From contig NZ_JAYKGK010000012.1 of assembly GCF_036860675.1 (NCBI RefSeq), positions 27,513 to 91,512 of the forward strand: 64,000 nucleotides of DNA. The letters are read 5' to 3'. The stretch comes from Rosettibacter primus (GTDB taxonomy: Bacteria > Bacteroidota > Ignavibacteria > Ignavibacteriales > Melioribacteraceae). Numbering within the stretch: the stretch's first letter is position 1; the number at the start of each line of letters is the position of its first letter. Shown here piece by piece: positions 9,381-18,465 of this stretch. Made by a program: the position numbers and the translations under genes. The notes under the pieces are model-generated. The model made no database searches. It was not told the origin of the DNA and was given only the letters and a program-made list of their open reading frames with translations.

Positions 9381-10070
9381 TTATTTTGTAGCAATAACAA
9401 CCTGGACCAATCCAAAAGTCAAAAAGTGTTGTTCAACTTTAACAAAACCATTTTGGGTGAGTAATTCTTTTAAGTCAATTTTTTTTTCAAACTCACCCAC
9501 AGATTCCGGTAAATATTTATATGCTTCTTTATCTCCAGAAATTAATTTGCCAATTGATGGCAAAATTTTATCAAAATAAAAAAGATAAATTTTTCTTATG
9601 AATTTGTTTGAGGGCAGACTAAATTCCAGGATTGTGACTTTGCCATGATTTTTTAATACACGATAAAATGATTGAAAACTTTTTTTGATATCGTAAAAAT
9701 TCCTAACGCCAAAAGCTACTGTAATATTTGTAAAAGAATCATTTTTAAAGGGTAAATTTTCTGCTGTGCTTTGAACCAATCTTCCATTACTCCATTCTGC
9801 TTTTTTATTAAAAAATGAAAGCATATTCATCGAAAAATCTGCGCCAAAAATATTATTCACATTAAATTTTTTGGCAGTAATTGCAAAATCACCGGTTCCA
9901 CATGCTACATCCAGAAGAATTGAATTAGAATCTAATTTACTCAACTTAATTGCTTTTTTACGCCAGTAATAATCTACTCCAAAACTTAAAAAATGATTTA
10001 AGAAGTCATATCTGTGAGAAATTGAATCGAAAATTCTTTTTACTTTGCTCTTTTTTGCAATTGAATCCAT
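9381..10070 (-). CDS. ubiE: Demethylmenaquinone methyltransferase (UbiE/MenG)
   Basis: This SAM-dependent methyltransferase carries out the last C-methylation of menaquinone (and of ubiquinone where present). It has 229 aa. Hallmarks are FDSISHRYDFLNHFLSFGVDYYWRK at the N-terminus, SAM motif I LLDVACGTGDFA, and late motifs NITVAFGVRNF and SGDKEAYKYLPESV. In this group the product is presumably menaquinone, the likely donor to the NrfD-anchored and Rieske/cytochrome b complexes elsewhere in the window. The ATG at 10070 shares one base with the stop of the upstream PAP2 gene, so they are co-transcribed. Confidence 0.96.
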   Translation of the reverse strand: MDSIAKKSKVKRIFDSISHRYDFLNHFLSFGVDYYWRKKAIKLSKLDSNSILLDVACGTGDFAITAKKFNVNNIFGADFSMNMLSFFNKKAEWSNGRLVQSTAENLPFKNDSFTNITVAFGVRNFYDIKKSFQSFYRVLKNHGKVTILEFSLPSNKFIRKIYLFYFDKILPSIGKLISGDKEAYKYLPESVGEFEKKIDLKELLTQNGFVKVEQHFLTFGLVQVVIATK

Positions 10071-11023
10071 TAGTTTTTTTCAATAATTCTAAAAAATAAT
10101 TTTTCAGCCTTTTTATTCCACCAGTTGTAAATATATTTACCGCTCCACAATGTAAAAAGCATAAACATAAATCCACCGATTAAATCTACAACATAGTGAT
10201 ATCTTAAATAAACAGTTGCAAAAATCAAAAGTATTCCATCTAAAATAAAAAAATGTCTCATTCTACTTTTGTATTTTACAGAAAGAATCATAACAAGCAA
10301 AGTCATTTGAGTATGTCCGCTCGGGAAAGCATCGCGTTGAACAACTGCAGCAGGATTTAATGTACCTGACGGGATTGATTCTCCTGAGTTTACAACTTCC
10401 CTTAAAAAATTTGTTAAACATAGTCCAGGCAGTTCAATATCATTTAATTCAAAATTATGAAGTGTAAATCTTGGACCTATAGCGGGAACAAGAATGTATC
10501 CAATGTAAGAAAGAATAAAACCATAAACTATAATAAAAGCTGAATAATCAAGTTCTTTAAGTTTTCCATTGAATATTAAATCCAATCCAAGAATAATTGG
10601 TAAAAAGAAAAAAGTACCATACACTATTTGAAGAAGTTCAGTAAGATAAGGATTAGCAATTTTATAAAGTTCATGAGTTGGGTCAGTCTTAAAAATCATT
10701 CTGTCAATTTTAATTAGAACATCATCATAAATTACACCTCGAATTGGGTCAACCATATAATAAAGCTCTTTGAAAAAAATTAGAATCAGCGGAACAAGAT
10801 ACCAATAATGGAGATGTTTCCAGATTATATTGTTATTATTTACATCTTTATAAGCAACAAAAAAAACATAAGTTATAATTAATAAATTTACTATCAGGTT
10901 ATTTTGCCAATAAACAATTTTATTTGAATAAATAATATTAAGAATAGATAAAAACAAACTGAAAGTTATAACGATAAAATCGGTAGGATTAATATTCAGA
11001 ATAAGATTTTTATTTTCTTTCAT
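10070..11023 (-). CDS. PAP2-family membrane phosphatase/phosphotransferase
   Basis: This is a polytopic membrane protein of about 317 aa with a C-terminal PAP2 domain. The phosphatase signature is seen as DAFPSGHTQMTLL followed by YLRYHYVVDLIGG, giving the catalytic SGH and the later H-x5-D; the upstream KxxxxxxRP block is less clear. The layout resembles inositolphosphorylceramide-synthase-like PAP2 proteins (PF14378), so it may dephosphorylate or transfer a lipid phosphate, for example undecaprenyl-PP or a phospholipid headgroup. The ATG at 11023 is preferred over a TTG at 11029. It overlaps ubiE by one base and lies 32 bp after rsmA. Confidence 0.8.
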   Translation of the reverse strand: MKENKNLILNINPTDFIVITFSLFLSILNIIYSNKIVYWQNNLIVNLLIITYVFFVAYKDVNNNNIIWKHLHYWYLVPLILIFFKELYYMVDPIRGVIYDDVLIKIDRMIFKTDPTHELYKIANPYLTELLQIVYGTFFFLPIILGLDLIFNGKLKELDYSAFIIVYGFILSYIGYILVPAIGPRFTLHNFELNDIELPGLCLTNFLREVVNSGESIPSGTLNPAAVVQRDAFPSGHTQMTLLVMILSVKYKSRMRHFFILDGILLIFATVYLRYHYVVDLIGGFMFMLFTLWSGKYIYNWWNKKAEKLFFRIIEKN

Positions 11024-11055
11024 GAACAAAATGAAGAATAATTATCAAAAAAAAT

Positions 11056-11847
11056 TTATAGTTGACTTTTAATGAATTCATAAAGTTGAACAAAATCTTT
11101 GATTGATAAATCTTCTGCACGTTTGGTGAGAAGATTGGTCAATGATTCATTATTTGTAAAATTTATGGTTCGAAATATACTATTGCTGAATGAATTTTTT
11201 AAAACTTTTCTTCTGTTCCCAAATGCAGCTTTAACTACTTTTATAAATAAATCATCATCAATTTCTTTCTGTTCTTCGTCATTAAATATTATTTGAATTA
11301 TTGCTGAATAAACTTTTGGTTTTGGATAAAATACATTTGGCGAAATTTTGAAACATAATTTTGTTTGGGCAAAATAATTTAAAAGAACGCTCAAGATTCC
11401 ATAATCCTTTGTTCCCTCTTTTGCTGTTATTCTCTTTGCCACTTCATACTGAACCATAAGCAAAGCATCTTTAACAAATTTTCTTTCATAAATTAACTTA
11501 AATAAAATTGGAGAAGTAATATTATAAGGAATGTTCCCAATTATTCTTAATTTTTTATTTTTATTAACAAATTCAGAAAGGTTTACTTCTAAAAAATCTT
11601 TATTAACTATTTCAAGGGAAGGAAATTTTTCTTTAAGCTGCCTAACTGCTCTTTTATCAATTTCTACAGCAATAAATCTTTTCACTTTATTGACCAGTTC
11701 CGCTGTTAATGCTCCTGTTCCAGGACCAATTTCCAGAACAACATCTTCCTTTTCGGGCTTAAATTCTTCAATAATTTTTTTGACAATATTTTTATCCACA
11801 AGATAATTCTGGCCAAATCTTTTTAATGGATATATTTTATCTCCCAT
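11056..11847 (-). CDS. rsmA: 16S rRNA (adenine1518/1519-N6)-dimethyltransferase
   Basis: RsmA (KsgA) dimethylates two adjacent adenines in the helix 45 loop of 16S rRNA during 30S maturation. It has 263 aa. The N-terminal RFGQNYLVDKNI, SAM motif VLEIGPGTGALT and catalytic motif IGNIPYNITSPI (NIPY) are all present. The C-terminal helical domain has the family pattern FGNRRKVLKNSF. It is divergently transcribed from the GT2 gene with 57 bp between them, and it is probably the first gene of an rsmA-PAP2-ubiE unit. Confidence 0.97.
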   Translation of the reverse strand: MGDKIYPLKRFGQNYLVDKNIVKKIIEEFKPEKEDVVLEIGPGTGALTAELVNKVKRFIAVEIDKRAVRQLKEKFPSLEIVNKDFLEVNLSEFVNKNKKLRIIGNIPYNITSPILFKLIYERKFVKDALLMVQYEVAKRITAKEGTKDYGILSVLLNYFAQTKLCFKISPNVFYPKPKVYSAIIQIIFNDEEQKEIDDDLFIKVVKAAFGNRRKVLKNSFSNSIFRTINFTNNESLTNLLTKRAEDLSIKDFVQLYEFIKSQL

Positions 11848-11904
11848 AAAGATTCATGTTAAATAATTATTTATATTTGATTACTAATGTAAATAAAATT
11901 TACC

Positions 11905-12996
11905 ATGTTCGAGATAATATTTTTAGTTGCGTTATCAATTTATTTTATTCAATTAGTAATCTTTACAATTGGAGCAGGTAAAAGATTTCCGAAAATTCGG
12001 GATGAGAAATTACCCTATATTTCAATCATTGTAGCAGCACGTAATGAGGAAAATAATATTCTTGACTGTATGAACTCGCTTAATAAATTAATTTACCCGA
12101 ATGATAAAATAGAAATAATAATTGTAAACGACCATTCAACAGACAGGACAGGTGAAATAATAGAATCTTTTATAAAAGACAAACCAAAATTCAAAACAAT
12201 TATTCCAGTTAAACAAATTGGTTCGCTCAAAGGAAAAACAAATGCTCTTGCAAATGCTATAAAAATAGCAAAAGGAGAAATTATACTTACTACTGATGCA
12301 GATTGTGTTGTATCTCCAACCTGGGCTAAAACACTCGTTTCTTATTATCAAAATGATGTTGGATTTGTAGGAGGATTTACTACTCAACAGGACTATAACG
12401 CATTTGCAGGAATGCAGGCTATTGACTTTATCTTTTTACTTACAGTAAATGCTGGTGCACTAAATTTAGGAAAACCGCTTGGATGTATTGGAAACAACAT
12501 GTCATATAGAAAATCTGCCTATGAAGAAGTTGGAGGTTATGAAAATATTCCTTTTTCAGTAACAGAAGATTTTAATTTGTTAATGGCAATTCATAAACTA
12601 AAGAAATATAAAATTCTTTATCCTTTAGATGCTGGTGCACTCGTAGTTTCAAAACCCTGCCCTGACTGGGAAACATTATACTGGCAAAAGAAAAGATGGG
12701 GCGTCGGGGGAACAGAAAGCGACATTATTGGTTATTTAATTATGCTCTGGGGATATATCACTCATGCTGCAATGATTCTAACTCCGTTTCTGTTCTCTTT
12801 AACTTCACTTTATTTGTGCTTCTTTAAAATTTTCATCGATTATTTTTTTGTTTATCCAGTTTACAAAAGACTTAATCTCAAATTAAAATTCAATCACTTT
12901 ATTGCATTTGAAATTTACTTTATAATTTATGTTCTTCTGCTTCCTTTTATTGTTCTGCCAAGCAAAAAAGTTAAATGGAAAGGAAGAGAATTTTAA
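11905..12996 (+). CDS. Membrane glycosyltransferase, family 2
   Basis: The product is a 363-aa GT2 enzyme anchored by an N-terminal helix (about 1-23) and several C-terminal helices (about 265-355). The GT-A core has ISIIVAARNEE, the nucleotide-sugar DHSTDRTGE, the DxD-like TTDADC and the processive-type QKKRWGVGG (Q/RxxRW). Similar proteins transfer sugars to lipid or polysaccharide acceptors at the inner face of the membrane; the exact substrate cannot be told. It opens the plus-strand envelope block and is followed after 37 bp by the DUF1207-like gene. Confidence 0.88.
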   Translation: MFEIIFLVALSIYFIQLVIFTIGAGKRFPKIRDEKLPYISIIVAARNEENNILDCMNSLNKLIYPNDKIEIIIVNDHSTDRTGEIIESFIKDKPKFKTIIPVKQIGSLKGKTNALANAIKIAKGEIILTTDADCVVSPTWAKTLVSYYQNDVGFVGGFTTQQDYNAFAGMQAIDFIFLLTVNAGALNLGKPLGCIGNNMSYRKSAYEEVGGYENIPFSVTEDFNLLMAIHKLKKYKILYPLDAGALVVSKPCPDWETLYWQKKRWGVGGTESDIIGYLIMLWGYITHAAMILTPFLFSLTSLYLCFFKIFIDYFFVYPVYKRLNLKLKFNHFIAFEIYFIIYVLLLPFIVLPSKKVKWKGREF

Positions 12997-13033
12997 TTGA
13001 AAACTACTTATTCACAAATCTTAGATAAATTCT

Positions 13034-13861
13034 ATGAAAATAAAATTAACTGCACTTCTGCTTTTAATTCTTCACTTTCAAATTTTCTCTCAAAAGAAAA
13101 TTGAAATATTTCCTGACAATTTAACAGTCCAACCATTTACTGCTAATATTCTTGAACCAAAACTTGGCTTTCTTTTTCACTTATCAAAAAATGAATTGCG
13201 ATTGGATATTGGAAATTCTATTGATGTATTAAGAATTCAACATGATGATGAGACCATTTCAATAGGTGCTGATTTTTTCACATATACACTACTTCGGAGT
13301 GAGAAGAATTTTCATTTTCCTGTTGATGCAGTTGACTACCTGTTCGGAATTAATTCCTGTTATACAAAAAAAATTAACAATAATAAATTTGGTGTACGAT
13401 TTCGATTGAGTCATATTAGTGCTCATTTTGTTGATGGGCATTTTGATGGGACAAACAATAAATGGCGTGATAATCTGAACCCTCGTGTTTACAGCCGAGA
13501 ATTTATTGAAATTATGCCCTTTTATTCTGTCCACAATCTTCGATTCTACGGAGGCTTTACATATATTTTTCATGTTGACCCAAAATTCATAAAAAAAGAT
13601 AATTATCAAATTGGATTTGATTATTTTGGAAATGAATTTTTTAATAACCATATCAGACCTTTCTTTGCGTATGATTTAAAAGTAGTTCACATTATTGATT
13701 ATTCAATTAATCATTCTATTGCTGCAGGATTAAAATTCGGAAAAAATAATGGTAAAGGTTTAAGCACATACATTAATTATTATTATGGAAAAAGTATTCA
13801 TGGAGAATATTTTGATATAAATAAAAATTATTTTGCATTCGGAATAAATTTGGATTTATAA
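13034..13861 (+). CDS. Exported DUF1207-like envelope protein
   Basis: The 275-aa product has a cleavable signal peptide (MKIKLTALLLLILHFQIFSQ). The mature part is rich in aromatic residues and amphipathic strands (LGFLFHLSKNELRLDIG; FRLSHISAHFVDGHF; PRVYSREFIEIM) and ends in a beta-signal-like FAFGINLDL, which suggests an outer-membrane beta barrel. The HxSxH...D plus YSRE pattern fits my memory of DUF1207 (PF06727), a family of unknown function. It ends 1 nt before the site-2 protease gene, so the two are likely co-expressed. Confidence 0.65.
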   Translation: MKIKLTALLLLILHFQIFSQKKIEIFPDNLTVQPFTANILEPKLGFLFHLSKNELRLDIGNSIDVLRIQHDDETISIGADFFTYTLLRSEKNFHFPVDAVDYLFGINSCYTKKINNNKFGVRFRLSHISAHFVDGHFDGTNNKWRDNLNPRVYSREFIEIMPFYSVHNLRFYGGFTYIFHVDPKFIKKDNYQIGFDYFGNEFFNNHIRPFFAYDLKVVHIIDYSINHSIAAGLKFGKNNGKGLSTYINYYYGKSIHGEYFDINKNYFAFGINLDL

Positions 13862-13862
13862 A

Positions 13863-14855
13863 ATGGAAGAAGATTTTACAGAAGTACGGGATTATTATCA
13901 ACCTCAAGAAAAAAAGAATTCTTATTTAATTCATATTATTCTTTTAGTAATAACTTTTATTACTACAATTATTGCTGGTCTGGAATGGACAACAGGTAAA
14001 ATTGGTCCTTATGAATTTAACGACCTAAAACTTGGTTTACCTTATGCAATTTCTATTATATTTATTTTAGCATGTCATGAATTTGGCCATTACTTTGCTG
14101 CTAAGTATCATAAAGTAAAAGCAACTCTTCCTTACTTTATTCCTTTTCCACCAATTCCTGGATTCTTTAATTTTGGAACAATGGGTGCAGTAATCAGAAC
14201 AAAATCTATTACTCCAAACAATAAAGCTATGTTTGATATAGGAGTGGCTGGGCCTATTTCCGGTTTCATTGCATGTTTAATTGTTCTGATTTATGGATTT
14301 ACTCATCTTCCTCCTGTTGATTATATCTTAACGATTCACCCTGATTATTTTTCTCCTGATTATGGAAAAAATGCTGTCAATCTTGAATTTGGTAGCACAT
14401 TAATTTTTGAATTACTTAAAAATTTATTCTCCAATCCAAATGATTTCATCCCACCAATGTCTGAAGTCTATCATTACCCATATTTATGTGTCGGATGGTT
14501 TGGACTGTTTGTTACTGCTATGAATCTTATTCCTGTAGGACAATTAGATGGTGGTCATATTATTTATTCTATGTTTGGAGAAAAAGTTCATGAAGCAGTT
14601 GCAAGCATTTCAATGATAATATTAATGTTACTTGGTGCAGGAGGAATATTAAGTAGCTTTCTTGGATTTCATTTCGAGTTGGGTTGGAGTGGCTGGCTAT
14701 TCTGGGCTTTGATTCTATATTTTTTTATTAAAGTCAAACATCCGCCTGTTCCACATTTTGAAAAATTAGATAGAAAAAGAATGATACTTGGATATATTGC
14801 TATTGCAATTTTTATTTTATCATTTTCGCCGACACCATTTATTATTTCATTATAA
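13863..14855 (+). CDS. Site-2 protease-family (M50) intramembrane zinc metalloprotease
   Basis: This is a 330-aa multi-pass protein. The zinc-binding motif HEFGH is at 72-76 within a hydrophobic segment, and the third ligand lies in NLIPVGQLDGGH (D229), the M50 fingerprint. There is no PDZ domain, so it is closer to the short sporulation/archaeal-type S2P proteins than to RseP, and it may cleave membrane-bound regulators or leftover signal peptides. An N-terminal cytoplasmic stretch (about 1-20, acidic) precedes the first helix. Confidence 0.9.
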   Translation: MEEDFTEVRDYYQPQEKKNSYLIHIILLVITFITTIIAGLEWTTGKIGPYEFNDLKLGLPYAISIIFILACHEFGHYFAAKYHKVKATLPYFIPFPPIPGFFNFGTMGAVIRTKSITPNNKAMFDIGVAGPISGFIACLIVLIYGFTHLPPVDYILTIHPDYFSPDYGKNAVNLEFGSTLIFELLKNLFSNPNDFIPPMSEVYHYPYLCVGWFGLFVTAMNLIPVGQLDGGHIIYSMFGEKVHEAVASISMIILMLLGAGGILSSFLGFHFELGWSGWLFWALILYFFIKVKHPPVPHFEKLDRKRMILGYIAIAIFILSFSPTPFIISL

Positions 14856-15037
14856 TCACCTTGACATTAACACTAAGCTTTGTCTAAATTTGTTTTAAGA
14901 ATAAAGGAAAAATTATAGAAAAGACTGCTACAATTAAATTGATGAATAAAATAAACTTTAAAGGCAAGTTTTCTATGATTTTTCCTTTATCATTTCTTTC
15001 CAGAAAATCAAACCCAAAAATCAAAAGAGATTTTTTT

Positions 15038-15859
15038 GTGAAACTTTTCATACATCTTTTTACTATATCATTAATTTTTATCCTTGGATGTGAAAAGATT
15101 TCTGAAAGTGTAATTGAGCAAGAATTAATTAACACAACTGCTGAAATTATTCAAGCACCCGATAATTTCAATTACTCAAGTTCAGATTCCACATTTGTTA
15201 CTTCAATTAAATTAAGCAACAAAGAATTTATTGAGAATGTATGGCTGAGAATAAAATTTTATGATGGCTCTTCAACAATTCATCAGCAAATATTTATGTC
15301 AGATGAAGGCGACCTTTATTTAACTGGGGATGAATTCAAGGGAGATAATATTTATTCTGCATTAGTTCCAATGAGTAAAAAATTTCCCGGCGGCAAATAT
15401 GCTATTGAATATTTTGCTCAGTACAAAAATTTGTATTCACAAGAAAGTTCATTAAAATTAGCTGTCCATTATTTTAATTACACTAACTCACAAATTAATT
15501 TACCCCCTTCAATTACTGAAGTGATTGTTCCTTCAACAGCTTCATATGATCAAAAAATTACTTTGATGGTAAAGGTTAACGACCCTAATGGACTTAAAGA
15601 TATTTCTTCTGTTTATTACGAATTATATAAACCTGATGGAAGCAAAACAGTAAACAGTCAGGGAATATCACAATTCCCATTGTTTGATGACGGGAACACA
15701 TCATCTAATGGAGATGCTGTAGCAAATGATGGGACCTATTCAGTATTTCTTACTTTTCCCTCAGGTCAACCTTCGGGACAATGGAGATTTGAATTTTACG
15801 TAAAGGATAAAGGTGGATTAATAAGCGAAAAATTTATTCATTACTTAACATTAAAATAA
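15038..15859 (+). CDS. Lipoprotein with Ig-like/choice-of-anchor-type domains
   Basis: The frame is open from 14939, but I place the start at GTG 15038, behind AAAAGAGA. It then reads (M)KLFIHLFTISLIFILGC, a clean lipoprotein signal ending in lipobox ILGC; the upstream ATG would bury this signal behind 33 charged residues. The mature protein, about 255 aa, has two beta-sandwich-like repeats. The second carries FPLFDDGNTSSNGDAVANDGTYS, a Ca-binding-like pattern common in secreted Bacteroidota and Ignavibacteria proteins. No enzyme motif is seen. It stands 19 bp before a T9SS cargo gene. Confidence 0.7.
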   Translation: MKLFIHLFTISLIFILGCEKISESVIEQELINTTAEIIQAPDNFNYSSSDSTFVTSIKLSNKEFIENVWLRIKFYDGSSTIHQQIFMSDEGDLYLTGDEFKGDNIYSALVPMSKKFPGGKYAIEYFAQYKNLYSQESSLKLAVHYFNYTNSQINLPPSITEVIVPSTASYDQKITLMVKVNDPNGLKDISSVYYELYKPDGSKTVNSQGISQFPLFDDGNTSSNGDAVANDGTYSVFLTFPSGQPSGQWRFEFYVKDKGGLISEKFIHYLTLK

Positions 15860-15878
15860 AATTGCTTAAGAGAATTAA

Positions 15879-17453
15879 ATGAAAAAGTTATTTCTTGTTT
15901 TTGTTTCAATACTTTTTGCTATAAATATTTACTCGCAAAAACTGCCTAAAAGTTTTTCTATTGAAAACTCGGAAGTAATTGATAATTTACCAGCAAGTAA
16001 TTCAATCGAAAAAATTTTATTTGTTGAAGATACAATATGGCTTGCAACGTCAAAGGGTTTAAGCAAATCAACTGATTACGGAAATTCGTGGATTAATTTT
16101 TATCGACATAAAGATTTTGGGGAAGATGGAATTTCTGCAATTGGTTATCATAATGGAGTAATCTGGGCTGCTACGTGGAAAATGGAAGAAATAGCCGGCT
16201 CGAATGTTCCTACAGGAACAGGACTTCATTACTCAACTGATTTTGGTAATACCTGGAATAACATCAAACAACCTGTTGATGAACCCGGTGATTCAATAAT
16301 TACTTATGGAATAAATAAAATTCGTGCTTTACCTGTAACTGTCCCACAACAAAATTTTGTATACGACATAGCTTTCACTAAAAACACAATCTGGATTGTG
16401 TGCTTTGCCGGTGGATTAAGAAAATCAACCGATATGGGAAAAACATGGCAAAGAGTTGTTCTTCCTCCAGATAATCTTGATTCAATCAAGCCCACCGATA
16501 CATTAAAATTTTCTTTGCAGCCTGTAGCAGGTAAATTCGGAAAAGAATCCTATTTGAATCATCGAGCTTTTTCTTTGCTTGCTGTAGACGATTCAACAAT
16601 TTATGTCGGCACAGCTGGAGGAATTAATAAAAGTACAGATGGTGGAGTAAGCTGGATAAAATTTAATCACACAAATCAATCAAATCCCATAAGCGGAAAT
16701 TTTATTTTATCGCTTCAACACAATAAATATGATAACTCAATATGGGCAGCAACATGGAAAGCAGAAGGCACTGATGAATATTATGCTCTCAGCGTTACTT
16801 ATGATGGTGGAAATTCATGGCAGACATTTTTAACTGATGAAAAAATTCTTGACATTGATTTTAAATATTACGGCAACAACAATTTTACTCATTCAGATAT
16901 TTTTGCAGCTACCGAAAATGGGCTCTTTCGTTCAAACAATAATGGTAAAACATGGTTCTCAGTTCAAGAAATTGTTGATAGCAAAACAAAAATTCCTATT
17001 AACATTAAAAAGCAAAGATTCAGAGCTGTAAAAGTTAAACAAAGAGAAGAATCAACAGACATATGGATTGGAACACTCGATGGCTTAGCAAAATTTATTG
17101 ATACCAACAACAACTGGAATGGAGAATGGAAAGTTTTTCTGTCATCAAAAAAATTAAATAACTCAAACGAGTCTTATGCTTTTCCAAATCCATTTTCCCC
17201 CGATGATGAAGTAGTAAGAATCAAATATAAAATTGAAAAAGGCTCAAGTGTAACAATAAGAATATTTGATTTTGGAATGAATCTGGTAAGAACAATAATT
17301 CAAAATGCAATTAGAAATTCTGAAGGTGAGCAAATTGAATTCTGGGACGGAAAAGATGAAAGTGGAAGAATAGTTCCCAATGGAGTTTATTTCTATCGAA
17401 TTGATATTGATTCCAATGAACCTTTATTTGGTAAAATTATTGTATTAATGTAA
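15879..17453 (+). CDS. Secreted BNR/beta-propeller protein with T9SS sorting domain
   Basis: The 524-aa protein has signal peptide MKKLFLVFVSILFAINIYS. Repeated BNR-type blades follow (GLSKSTDYGNSW, GLHYSTDFGNTW, GLRKSTDMGKTW, GINKSTDGGVSW, GLFRSNNNGKTW), each with the S-T/N-D-x-G-x-T-W Asp box, giving a sialidase- or PSII-stability-like propeller without obvious sialidase catalytic residues. The last 85 or so residues (YAFPNPFSPDDEVVRI ... VPNGVYFYRIDI) are a FlgD/T9SS type A sorting domain. It should be exported by Sec, then T9SS, to the surface. It leads directly into the two PorV-family genes, its likely secretion partners. Confidence 0.88.
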   Translation: MKKLFLVFVSILFAINIYSQKLPKSFSIENSEVIDNLPASNSIEKILFVEDTIWLATSKGLSKSTDYGNSWINFYRHKDFGEDGISAIGYHNGVIWAATWKMEEIAGSNVPTGTGLHYSTDFGNTWNNIKQPVDEPGDSIITYGINKIRALPVTVPQQNFVYDIAFTKNTIWIVCFAGGLRKSTDMGKTWQRVVLPPDNLDSIKPTDTLKFSLQPVAGKFGKESYLNHRAFSLLAVDDSTIYVGTAGGINKSTDGGVSWIKFNHTNQSNPISGNFILSLQHNKYDNSIWAATWKAEGTDEYYALSVTYDGGNSWQTFLTDEKILDIDFKYYGNNNFTHSDIFAATENGLFRSNNNGKTWFSVQEIVDSKTKIPINIKKQRFRAVKVKQREESTDIWIGTLDGLAKFIDTNNNWNGEWKVFLSSKKLNNSNESYAFPNPFSPDDEVVRIKYKIEKGSSVTIRIFDFGMNLVRTIIQNAIRNSEGEQIEFWDGKDESGRIVPNGVYFYRIDIDSNEPLFGKIIVLM

Positions 17454-17470
17454 AACAAAGTGCAGAGAAT

Positions 17471-18460
17471 ATGTTGAAAAAATTATTATTTATATTATTC
17501 ATCATAACATCGGTTATAAAACCACAAACACAATACTCACCCATTAACAGCATGCCTGGCTCATTCAGCAGAATGGGATTTGGTGCAAGAGGAATGGGAA
17601 TGGGAAACGCACTTTCGGCAGTTAAAGATGGGAATCTGGTCTCTTATTATAATCCTGCTCTTTCTGCTTTTCAGGCAGAGAATGTATTTCAAACTTCTTA
17701 TTCATTTTTACCATTAGATCGAACTCTAAGTTTTATCAACTTTACAAGAAAATTTGAATTCAAAAAGGAATCCGAATCAAAACAAGTTAAATCTGTTGCT
17801 GGAATAAGCTCAGGTTTTATATTGGCTGGAGTTTCAAACATTGATTTGCGTGACAATGAAGGTGAAATCTTTGATAATATATCAACTATGGAAACACAAT
17901 TTTTTATTTCACTCTCAAATCGCTTTTCAGATAAATTAGCTTTAGGCATTGCATTCAAATTTTATTACTACAAACTTTACAACAATATTACTTCAACAGC
18001 ACTGGGAATGGATGCAGGCGCTTTGTATTCTTTCAACGATAATCTTTCTTTATCACTTGTAATTTCCGATTTGAACAGTGCTTATAAATGGGATACAGGA
18101 AATATATATGGACAAAATGGAAATACAACAGTAAATAAATTTCCTTTGCTGAAAAAAGTTGGCATCGCATATAAATTTACAAATCCAAAATTAATAGCTG
18201 CAATAGAACTTGAAAGCAGCAACGCTAATACAAATTATTTAAGAAGTGGACTTGAATATAATATCTATCAAGATTTTTTTATTCGAAGTGGAATTGACAG
18301 ATTTAATTTATCCAATACTGAAACTCCTGTTCGCCCTTCATTTGGTTTTTCATATTTTTATAAAATGAAAACTATCAAATTTGGCATTGACTATGCATTT
18401 GTAATTGAACCTTATTCTTCAAATGACCAGCATATAATTGGAATTAACATTAACTTTTAA
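17471..18460 (+). CDS. PorV/PorQ-family outer-membrane protein
   Basis: The 329-aa FadL-like barrel has a signal peptide (ends KPQ) followed by the family's N-terminal signature SMPGSFSRMGFGARGMGMGNALSAVKDGNLVSYYNPA. PorV shuttles T9SS cargo from the translocon to the attachment complex, while PorQ-like paralogues have less certain roles. The protein ends in a typical barrel strand (IIGININF). It is 17 bp after the BNR/T9SS cargo gene and 5 bp before a second family member, so the three genes form a tight unit. Confidence 0.88.
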   Translation: MLKKLLFILFIITSVIKPQTQYSPINSMPGSFSRMGFGARGMGMGNALSAVKDGNLVSYYNPALSAFQAENVFQTSYSFLPLDRTLSFINFTRKFEFKKESESKQVKSVAGISSGFILAGVSNIDLRDNEGEIFDNISTMETQFFISLSNRFSDKLALGIAFKFYYYKLYNNITSTALGMDAGALYSFNDNLSLSLVISDLNSAYKWDTGNIYGQNGNTTVNKFPLLKKVGIAYKFTNPKLIAAIELESSNANTNYLRSGLEYNIYQDFFIRSGIDRFNLSNTETPVRPSFGFSYFYKMKTIKFGIDYAFVIEPYSSNDQHIIGININF

Positions 18461-18465
18461 TTGCT

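Noticed and set aside
14939..15037. Upstream start of the lipoprotein at 15038
   Set aside because: It adds 33 charged residues in front of a clean lipoprotein signal and lacks a ribosome site.
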